39,022 nucleotides of DNA from DAOUMU01 sp034409055 (GTDB lineage Bacteria; Chloroflexota; Anaerolineae; 4572-78; J111), in assembly GCA_034409055.1 (NCBI GenBank), contig DAOUMU010000403.1, forward strand, positions 1 to 39,022, read 5' to 3'. The notes beneath the pieces were generated by a model that did not search any database, was not told the origin of the DNA, and worked only from the letters and a program-made list of their open reading frames with translations. Positions 33,281 through 39,022 of the stretch are shown here, piece after piece. Within the stretch, counting starts at the first letter, position 1, and every line of letters begins with the position of its first letter. Both the position numbers and the translations under genes were made by a program.

Positions 33281-33758
33281 GGGTTAAACTCCTGATAAAA
33301 CTAAACTGATTGGTTGAATTAAGCTTTTACCCCGGCTGTACCGGCCGGGCACGTTTGGGCTGTGACAGCAAGGACTCCAGGAAGAATCGCTCCTGCCTGC
33401 CCCTACCATTTAGCTCAAAATTGATCACACTTTTCACATTTTTTGACCTCCTCCATATTAAGATCGATGCAGTGAACCCACCAGCTCGATTATGGGCCCC
33501 ATCTGTTCAAAGCAATGTACAAGTTTTCACAAACAACCTCCTCCCGGCTTTAGACAACTTTGGTTTCATCATAACAGGTTGCGCTGGCCGTCTCAACAGT
33601 AGCAATACGGAAAGATTTTGAGTAATAACCGGGGATTTTTTGTCCGTAGTAGCACGGAGAGGGGGAATAAGCGAAAGGCGAATGGCGAATAGGCGAATGC
33701 CTGCTGGCAAGCCATTAAGCAAGGGAAAGGGCCTATAGCAGGATAAGGAGACAGAATC
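33281..33758. other. Gene-free stretch with two small hairpins
   Basis: No supported gene. CCCGGC/GCCGGG (33331-33349) and CAGGA/TCCTG (33378-33395) are hairpins that would lie in the 5' leader of the minus-strand dockerin block. No known riboswitch was recognised. Near 33680 there are three GGCGAAT-type short repeats. Confidence 0.4.
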
Positions 33759-34091
33759 ATTGCATACATTAACCATCCTCTCTTAGAGGGAACCGAAGTT
33801 TTGGTAGCTTACCGCCCCAGGGAGAAGATCAATGAAGAAAGGGGGGAAGTTTACGAGGCCACAGAGTCATTACAGGCCGTAATCCTCTCCCGAGCCCATA
33901 ATTTCCCCAGTGATCTGCCCCGAGGCGAGGTAGAATGGGAGAGCTTTACGCCAGCCGGTGGTTACACCGGCTGGTTTTACTTTGTCCAGTTCTCTGAACC
34001 TCAAAAAATTGGCGATTCGGTGCATGAAACCGACGTTTTTGCTCAATGGCAAGTCGCCGAAGTGCTAGAATCGCCAGATTTTGAGTTCTGA
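33759..34091 (+). CDS. Hypothetical protein, possible ATT start
   Basis: About 110 residues if translation begins at ATT 33759, which follows a perfect AAGGAG (33745-33750) with 8-base spacing. The first conventional start in frame, TTG at 33801, lacks a ribosome site. The protein (EVLVAYRPREKINEERGEVYE, then WFYFVQFSEPQKIG) has no domain I recognise. Its stop is directly followed by the next small ORF. The family is unknown and the start is uncertain. Confidence 0.5.
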   Translation: MAYINHPLLEGTEVLVAYRPREKINEERGEVYEATESLQAVILSRAHNFPSDLPRGEVEWESFTPAGGYTGWFYFVQFSEPQKIGDSVHETDVFAQWQVAEVLESPDFEF

Positions 34092-34262
34092 TTGCCCAAA
34101 TTCTTGAAAAAACAGGCACAAAAAGGTCTGACTATATGGGTGTATGGCGACATTAACCAGGTCGAACCCACGCAGTGCCTTTCTCTAGAAGGTGCTTCCG
34201 TACTAAATCGCATAACTCCCCCAAAAGAGTCGACCGACGAGTGGGAAGAATTGGGGGTGTGA
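34092..34262 (+). CDS. Hypothetical small protein, possible TTG start
   Basis: 56 residues starting at TTG directly after the preceding stop, with its stop overlapping the next ATG (TGATG). Sequence includes GLTIWVYGDINQVEPTQ. No family recognised. The end-to-start packing with both neighbours suggests a coupled operon, but there is no ribosome site of its own. Confidence 0.35.
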   Translation: MPKFLKKQAQKGLTIWVYGDINQVEPTQCLSLEGASVLNRITPPKESTDEWEELGV

Positions 34263-34462
34263 TGACGCCACGATATTTTTACACCGAACTGAACACAATC
34301 GCCGTTTCCTTGGGCGTAGAATCAGGGCTTGACCTGCTAGAGGAAATCGCTTATCAGGCCCTGGTACATCACAGGAAGCAGATCGAGGACATCCTCGATC
34401 TGGACCTGGCCGAGGTAAAGGGATTGTTAGAAGAGTTGCGAGAGGTCGGGGCTGTTACGTAG
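34262..34462 (+). CDS. Small helical hypothetical protein
   Basis: 66 residues from ATG at 34262, overlapping the preceding stop by one base. The sequence is mainly helical and acidic (VESGLDLLEEIAYQALVHHR, LDLAEVKGLLEELREVG). A role as a regulator or antitoxin-like partner is possible but not shown. A hairpin follows at 34475-34517. Confidence 0.45.
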   Translation: MTPRYFYTELNTIAVSLGVESGLDLLEEIAYQALVHHRKQIEDILDLDLAEVKGLLEELREVGAVT

Positions 34463-34474
34463 CCCCAAAAAAGT

Positions 34475-34517
34475 GAGGCCACGCCGCGCCCGGCCTTGCC
34501 GTGGGAGGAGTGGCCTC
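34475..34517 (+). terminator. Hairpin after the small-ORF cluster
   Basis: GAGGCCAC (34475-34482) pairs with GTGGCCTC (34510-34517). No T-run follows. It resembles the GTGAGGCC-type hairpin at 32104-32143, so it may belong to the same repeat family. Confidence 0.4.
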
Positions 34518-34586
34518 TCAAACAAACTATTAGTATGTCCCGGATTGTATCAAATATTTTCGGACCTATCAAGGAGATAAACCGAT

Positions 34587-34748
34587 ATGATTTTTCGTGT
34601 GAACGTTGAAGCTACAGTAATAGAACACAGAAAAAGTCGCCTGACTCTTGAGGTCGAAGCCGTCTCGTACAGTGAAGCTAAGAAGCTGGTGATCAATGTT
34701 TATGATTACGGCAAAGCCGTTATTCAGATCAGGGAGAAAACTAGATGA
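34587..34748 (+). CDS. Small hypothetical protein, coupled to the next gene
   Basis: 53 residues, start ATG at 34587 with AAGGAG at 34571-34576. Sequence MIFRVNVEATVIEHRKSR then LEVEAVSYSEAKKLVINVYD; strand-helix pattern, no family recognised. Its stop overlaps the start of the next gene by four bases (ATGA), the classic sign of translational coupling. Confidence 0.55.
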   Translation: MIFRVNVEATVIEHRKSRLTLEVEAVSYSEAKKLVINVYDYGKAVIQIREKTR

Positions 34749-35005
34749 GCGACACGATTACAGTTCAAGCGCCTTCTACTCCGGTTGTCACTGTTACACG
34801 TCATGGTCGTGTTCGGCACAATCTAATTGTGATTACTCCATTTGGGGGAGATAATCATCTGGTCGAAATCCGGCTGACTATACCGAACGATGATCGCGAA
34901 ATAATTCCCCCTGAAGATATAGTCGTTAGTATGAGAGCGAAGCTTTTGGACGAGTTGTCAACCAAGTGGCTCAGGCTTCGAGGCATGATGAAGGATGAAG
35001 GATGA
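34745..35005 (+). CDS. Hypothetical protein, coupled small gene
   Basis: 86 residues from ATG at 34745, overlapping the previous stop by four bases. A strand-rich N-terminal part (PVVTVTRHGRVRHNLIVITPFG) is followed by a basic C-terminal helix. No domain recognised. The pair with the preceding gene looks like a small two-gene module. Confidence 0.5.
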   Translation: MSDTITVQAPSTPVVTVTRHGRVRHNLIVITPFGGDNHLVEIRLTIPNDDREIIPPEDIVVSMRAKLLDELSTKWLRLRGMMKDEG

Positions 35006-35060
35006 GGGGTTGGGGGTTGTGGGGGTGAATTGTGGATTGTGAATTGTTAATTACTCATTG

Positions 35061-35432
35061 TTAATTCTGTTCGGAGGCGGCTTTTAGGTCGCGGAGGAGG
35101 CGGGTGAAGGCTTGTTGGTAGGCATCGTGATCCTCTTTCCAGGTGGAGAAGTCAGGGACGAAGTACTGACGTATTTCCTCGGCCAGGTCCTGGTCGGTTT
35201 CGTGGTCGTGACAGTACCAGTTTTCGAGGGTGGGCCAATCCACCAGGCGGATGGGGAACAGTTTGCGCTCGTTGTGCACCAGTTCTTGTTTACGGGCCTC
35301 ACGGATTTCGTCGATCACCCATTTGCTGTGCAGGCTGTGCTCGGACAGGATCAGCAGCAGCTTGTCGTGCAGGCGGATGGCCTGGTCAAGCTGCGATTTC
35401 AGGGGCTTGCCCCCTTTAATATCCTCGGGGGC
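35061..35432 (-). pseudogene. C-terminal half of a TIR-domain protein
   Basis: From APEDIKGG at 35432 the frame matches the second half of bacterial TIR domains: LDQAIRLHDKLLLILSEHS, KWVIDEIREARK, LFPIRL and IRQYFVPDFSTWKEDHD. The first half, with the usual FISYS motif and the N-terminal strand, is absent; upstream the frame is open only to a TAG at 35463-35465 in unrelated sequence. TIR proteins often act as NAD-cleaving effectors of bacterial defence. This copy is truncated and almost certainly inactive. It overlaps the end of the small gene at 35399-35620 in another frame. Confidence 0.75.
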
Positions 35433-35620
35433 GTACCTTTCGTTAATTCTTCCTGCAACATACTAAATTCTTGTTGCATTTCCCTTGGAAGATCATCTGG
35501 TTTCAAACGAATTAATGCGCTAATGTAAGCACTAAAAAGTCTCTCTTTAATACTGCCCTGCCCTCCCGCCAATGAATGTACAGCAACAAAAAACTTTTCC
35601 CAAACATAATCTAGAGACAT
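35399..35620 (-). pseudogene. Truncated small hypothetical gene fused into the TIR remnant
   Basis: Starts MSLDYVWEKFFVAVHSLAGG (ATG 35620, GGGAG upstream) and runs through helices ending near EELTKG. After that point the DNA is the TIR gene in another frame, so the protein ends in an alien tail (TPPRILKGASP). I recall similar proteins of about 100 residues, which would make this one C-terminally truncated; this needs a search. It lies directly after the gene at 35636-36301. Confidence 0.5.
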
Positions 35621-35635
35621 AATGCTTTCTCCCAT

Positions 35636-36301
35636 CTAACTTTCAATACCTAACCTACGACGTACTTCAAGATATAAACTCTTCGTTTCCACTAAAAGTG
35701 GAGCAAATTTTTCTTCTGGTAATTCGTGAGAAGACCAAAGATCATCGTAGAGGACTGCCGAGAACTCTAACATAGCCTTTTGGATATTCCAATTTCCTTT
35801 AGCCGAATCAATTGATGTAGCTTGAGCCTCAGAAAGCACAATATCCAAATAGACTCGTATCGAAGTCAAAAGCGTATCTCTCACTCGTTTAGGGAAATTA
35901 CCAGAAACTACACGGGGCACATAACCAACATAGTTATTGAGAAATTGCCGAACTCCTTCTTCAACACTATTGTTGTTTGCTAAAAAACGAGATTTTGGGT
36001 GAAAGGTATGAAAAACACCTGCCGCTTTCCACAAATCTATCCGTACTTTCTTAAGGGCTGAGTTTATTGGCTCAATGATGTGCTCGCTTCTTTCAAGGAG
36101 GGCCAGCGACCGAGTACATAGGACTAAGGCATGGTGTGGTACAAGTGTACCGAGTTGACTAGAGATGAGCATTGGAACGCTGGCGGCAACAGCATCATCT
36201 CTTTGATAATCATTAAGCTGTAGACGAGTCGCAAGCTTATGGCTGAGCCGTCCATTTGAATCCCACTTGAGATTAATTGATACCAAGTGAACGCGTTTCA
36301 T
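35636..36301 (-). CDS. Hypothetical protein (probable second integron-type cassette)
   Basis: 221 residues, start ATG at 36301. GGTGAG before the start is a fair ribosome site. Mostly helical, with several Leu-rich stretches (HALVLCTRSLALLERSEHI, RVYLDIVLSEAQATS). No catalytic motif or domain was recognised. Base composition is lower in G+C than the main genome block. It lies just after the attC site at 36339-36531 and in the same orientation, which fits a cassette gene, possibly of defence type. Confidence 0.6.
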   Translation of the reverse strand: MKRVHLVSINLKWDSNGRLSHKLATRLQLNDYQRDDAVAASVPMLISSQLGTLVPHHALVLCTRSLALLERSEHIIEPINSALKKVRIDLWKAAGVFHTFHPKSRFLANNNSVEEGVRQFLNNYVGYVPRVVSGNFPKRVRDTLLTSIRVYLDIVLSEAQATSIDSAKGNWNIQKAMLEFSAVLYDDLWSSHELPEEKFAPLLVETKSLYLEVRRRLGIES

Positions 36302-36338
36302 TTCTCACCTCACCAAAAACCAAGAAAACCAATGAACT

Positions 36339-36531
36339 GGCTAACGCGTGCAAATAAGCTGCGTCACGTGAAACCCAACAACCAAAAGTGACGCTCGGCA
36401 TGAGACACCACCTCAATCATACACAAACTTCACCAGCAAAGGCAACCTCAATTCAAAACCAACCTGCCAGGCGACATCCCCTACAAGCAAAAGCGTCGCT
36501 CTAGGCGTCAGCTTGATTTGCGTTGTTGGGC
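36339..36531 (-). other. Integron-type attC recombination site
   Basis: On the minus strand: R'' box GCCCAAC (36531-36525), L'' CAAGCTGAC (36515-36507), a variable middle, L' GCAGCTTA (36362-36355) and R' GTTAGCC (36345-36339). The left arm reads GCAAAT-C-AAGCTG-A-CGC against GCAAATAAGCTGC on the right, the same extra C and A that break the L stem in classical attC sites. R'' exactly matches the TTGGGC start of the upstream cassette, as expected. It is longer (193 bases) than most attC sites, and R' has one departure from GTTRRRY. Confidence 0.7.
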
Positions 36532-36558
36532 GGCCTGCTTAGAATACCAAAGCTATTG

Positions 36559-37422
36559 TCAAATAGTCCATGGGTTAAGACATAGAAAATCAGCGACACC
36601 TGTAGCATTTACAATTGCAATAGTACGAACATAATCATTGTATAAGATTTCTTCTAAACTTGCTGCTTCTTTTAATGTACGAACTGAATGTTTCAAACCT
36701 GGCGACTGATGATAATGATAAAAGAGCCACGATTTTCTTTCAATATTTGTACTGGATAAATCAATTTTACCCTGTTCTAAGTTACTTTGGCTAAGGTCTA
36801 CATCGCTTGCCCAAAGGTTTGCTGTAGTAAATATTACTGGCAAAAAACCCACAACCCTTTTATCTTTACGCTCACCTTCAAATACCGTAGGATTAGCTTC
36901 AAAGAAATTTATCAACCCATTTGATCCTCGACATACTTGAGCTGCTGCTTCTTCAATAGCCCCTCGTCCCTTTCCACGTACATCCCCTTTATCGCCACTC
37001 TTGACTTCCAAAGCAGTATGATAAATATTAGATGAGTGAAATAGATGTTCAGTACCCATACGCACTGGACCATGTTCAAGAACCTGAGCAGTTTCGACAA
37101 ATACCGATTGTACTGAAGAGCCGAGTAACCACTCAGGCACTTTCGTAAAACACCAGTTTGAAAGTGCTGGATTTGCTCTCTTGCATTCAGCTATCATGTA
37201 GAGAGAACGCCAGTGATTCTTTAGAACAAAGTCAATCCGTGTTCCAGCGCCTTGTACTTCAACCGGAAATTCGAAGACTGAATATCCCCAGCGAGACTTT
37301 CTCTCTCTAGCAAGTCTTTCTGCCTCTTTCAACACGCTATACTGAAAGCCATATCCATGACTGTTAAGCACTTTCTCAAAGGATTTAGCTGTTTGTGACA
37401 TATGGTTATCATCATTCTGCAT
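36559..37422 (-). CDS. PD-(D/E)XK nuclease-like protein in an integron-type cassette
   Basis: 287 residues from ATG at 37422; no strong ribosome site is visible. The motif RIDFVLKN...IAECKRAN (Asp about residue 63, ECK about residue 79) in a strand-turn-strand context is the PD-(D/E)XK nuclease core; the FEFPVEV segment before it could give the first acidic residue. The C-terminal half, with FTTANLWASDVDL, is unassigned. The gene is flanked by GTTGGGC (37451-37445) before it and an attC site after it in the same orientation, the layout of an integron cassette of about 1.1 kb. A restriction or antiphage role is plausible. Confidence 0.7.
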   Translation of the reverse strand: MQNDDNHMSQTAKSFEKVLNSHGYGFQYSVLKEAERLARERKSRWGYSVFEFPVEVQGAGTRIDFVLKNHWRSLYMIAECKRANPALSNWCFTKVPEWLLGSSVQSVFVETAQVLEHGPVRMGTEHLFHSSNIYHTALEVKSGDKGDVRGKGRGAIEEAAAQVCRGSNGLINFFEANPTVFEGERKDKRVVGFLPVIFTTANLWASDVDLSQSNLEQGKIDLSSTNIERKSWLFYHYHQSPGLKHSVRTLKEAASLEEILYNDYVRTIAIVNATGVADFLCLNPWTI

Positions 37423-37476
37423 CGAATTAGCTCTTTTTTTATCCGCCCAACAAAGACTTTAAGGAAATTTCCGATA

Positions 37477-38250
37477 GTCGGGTAGCAGGAGGCCATTGCT
37501 GGCCTCCCGCCCCCTAAGAACCGGACTTGAGATTTTCACCTCATCCGGCTCAAGCCTCTCAAACGCCCCGTGGTAGGACGCGCCCACAAGGGTGTGACTG
37601 TGAGCTTCACGATACCCACTTGCTGTCACCCAACAATTTCTCGTCAGCGGGCGCACCAGCCAGACCGAAGTCCGCCGTCATTTGCCTTCCCATTTTAAGG
37701 CGGTTGGCCAAGCTTTCTCGTGATGAGACACCTACTGGAAGTCTGCCCGCTTTCGCGTGGGGTGATGTTGTTTCCGCAACCCCTATCCGGCCTATTACCA
37801 GCCGACTTTCGCTTTTTCCGCCATCCTCTACCCGCAGCCCTATCGGCGTTCCTTACGGCTCGCTTTCCCTGGGGGAAGGCTACAGGCTTACCAAGTTCCG
37901 TCACTGCACCTATACGGCGTGGCTTAGGTTCCGCCTATTCGCCGGGGATGCACCAACTGCGATAGGGGAGATGGGAACACCTATTCTTGACCCCTTACCT
38001 TTTGGTCCAAGCCTACGTTCTCTTTCGAGACCTTCAGCATCTTTGGCTTGTTCCAGATCACGACGCGCTTTGCGGTCAGCGGTTCAGATTTCTTAACCAT
38101 ACCACGCCATCCTCGCTCCCGACCACCTTGATGCTAGTAGTCGCCCCCGCCCCTCTCGGTTGAGTGACCAGCTTGATAGCTGAGGCTACTTTGTCCCGGA
38201 GGCATCGCACCCCAACGGCATCCCACAGGATGGTTTTCCCGTTGACGCAC
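37477..38250 (-). mobile_element. ORF-less group II intron 2
   Basis: About 774 bases. The 5' end GTGCGTC (from 38250) and the 3' end CTACCCGAC (to 37477) fit group II boundaries. Domain V is at 37518-37551: exactly 34 bases, with AGC near the 5' side, a GAAA tetraloop and a CAAG-type bulge. Domain VI follows with GGAGGCC/GGCCTCC. Short ORFs in this stretch end in LEPDEVK-like words that are read-through of domain V, not genes. No reverse transcriptase coding is left, so splicing or movement would need a helper protein in trans. Confidence 0.75.
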
Positions 38251-38257
38251 GCTCCAG

Positions 38258-38878
38258 GTAGCGATAGGTAGGGCTTTACAGCCTTTCCCCCGCTCCAAAC
38301 CGTGCGTGCGACTTTCACCGCACACGGCTTTCCGGTTGGGTCTGTGTACTCTGCCAGGGCGGATTAGTAGTTGCCTACCGAGAGGCGCACCAGCTAAGTG
38401 TGACCACCGCCGTCATCTGCTTTCCTCTCTTAATCCGTTTACTGACATTTCCATAGACTTACCCTGGCGGTCCTTCACCCTGTCCCCTCCATTACAGACA
38501 GACATTTGGCTACTACGCCGCCTCCGCCCTCTCTTCCGTGTGCTGGCATTCTTGCACCCTACGATACTGTAGGTTAAACGGTGTGAGAGTTCCCCAGTTC
38601 CAACCTAAGCGACGTCTCTAGCGACCCTTAGCTGCCCGCTCTCCACCGGGAGGACTTCAGAGCAGTGTTCAGGTTAATCCTAAAAACCTGAACTCGCCTC
38701 CTCACCTTTTGGTCTAAGTGTCTCAGCCGTTTCACTTATTCACCGTCACAATGGTTACACGGGTTTCTCTACGTCAGCCTAGGTCACAGGGTTAGCCTGG
38801 TCATCTGCTTTCGGCTAGCAGAAGCCAGTACATTGTCAGTAGGCTTCATACCCCAGAGAGTGCCGCTCTCTGACGCAT
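38258..38878 (-). mobile_element. ORF-less group II intron 1
   Basis: About 621 bases. Domain V is at 38297-38330: 34 bases, AGCC on the 5' arm, a GAAA tetraloop and a CGCACG bulge. Domain VI and the end CTATCGCTAC follow (to 38258). The probable 5' end, ATGCGTC at 38878, has A where GTGCG is normal. The stretch near domain IV shares ATGACGGCGG and GCTGGTGCGCC with intron 2, so the two are related. Only seven bases (CTGGAGC) separate it from intron 2. Confidence 0.7.
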
Positions 38879-39022
38879 GCTACTTAACCCTTACCCCATT
38901 TGTTACAAGTTAAGATTTTTTGTTGATTGTCAAAAAACTCTTGGCATTATGGCAATAACGATTTTTCCAGTCAAATTCTGGTTTTGCTGGCTTGATATGA
39001 TAAAATTGAGGTGCTCAAAACT
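38879..39022. other. AT-rich edge sequence, no gene seen
   Basis: 5' exon side of the first intron on the minus strand. CTTAAC and GTTAAG face each other over about 30 bases near 38884-38915, but no coding frame or known element was supported. Confidence 0.3.

Noticed and set aside
33330..33400. Cyclic-di-GMP-type riboswitch before the dockerin block
   Set aside because: Hairpins and a CCCAAACG stretch gave a first impression, but the conserved core of that class is not present.
35010..35060. GAATTGTGGATTGTGAATTGTTAATT-like repeat as a functional site
   Set aside because: Short, imperfect, direct repeats between convergent genes; no inverted structure or known motif.
37459..38572. Small proteins in the intron region
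   Set aside because: All overlapping short frames here lie within the two group II introns; words such as LEPDEVK come from domain V RNA sequence and not from genes.
38884..38915. CTTAAC...GTTAAGT as a further attC site
   Set aside because: Only about 32 bases separate the boxes, too short for an attC, and no L boxes or extrahelical bases were seen.

Overview
The window looks like chromosomal DNA from an uncultured or environmental Chloroflexota (Anaerolineae-like) bacterium. This is an inference from gene content, not from a marker gene: secreted proteins that combine cohesin and dockerin modules, PGRP-type proteins with a conserved N-terminal beta domain, several MttB-family methyltransferases, a PadR regulator, GC-rich genes with good Shine-Dalgarno sites, and many short intergenic inverted repeats. 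No rRNA, tRNA or CRISPR array was seen.

1-10.1 kb is a methylamine/betaine-type catabolic island. Three tandem MttB-superfamily genes (no in-frame amber, so not pyrrolysine enzymes) are followed by an MttB fragment, an M42 metallopeptidase, then on the other strand an ornithine cyclodeaminase-like enzyme, a saccharopine dehydrogenase-like enzyme, another full MttB and an MttB pseudogene. The two ends form an inverted duplication in which opposite members of the same gene pair have decayed.

10.1-11.2 kb holds a PadR-type repressor and a small partner protein behind a clear sigma70 promoter and a palindromic operator. 11.2-18.4 kb is a compact plus-strand operon: CDP-alcohol phosphatidyltransferase, flippase-like membrane protein, GTP cyclohydrolase II, RibD-type reductase, zinc-less MDR dehydrogenase, PTPS/QueD-like enzyme with a PTPS-III-like Glu, glycosyltransferase and methyltransferase. 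I infer an uncharacterised pathway that builds a modified, possibly glycosylated or lipid-linked, pterin- or pyrimidine-derived product. A DUF420-like membrane protein and a lipoprotein follow.

20.8-33.3 kb is a minus-strand block of six exported proteins built from cohesin, dockerin, carboxypeptidase-regulatory-like, PGRP, subtilase and di-haem peroxidase modules. One is a membrane-anchored cohesin with a cytoplasmic TPR. Both PGRP domains have lost two zinc ligands, so they look like peptidoglycan-binding rather than cleaving modules. One polypeptide joins PGRP, cohesin, dockerin and a di-haem cytochrome c peroxidase. Together they suggest a non-cellulolytic cohesin-dockerin surface assembly.

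33.7-39.0 kb is accessory DNA: five small coupled ORFs, a TIR-domain gene reduced to its C-terminal half and fused to another truncated gene, a lower-GC gene of unknown function, an integron-type attC site, a PD-(D/E)XK nuclease-like gene that appears to be an integron cassette, and two tandem ORF-less group II introns whose 3' exon resembles the right half of another attC site.
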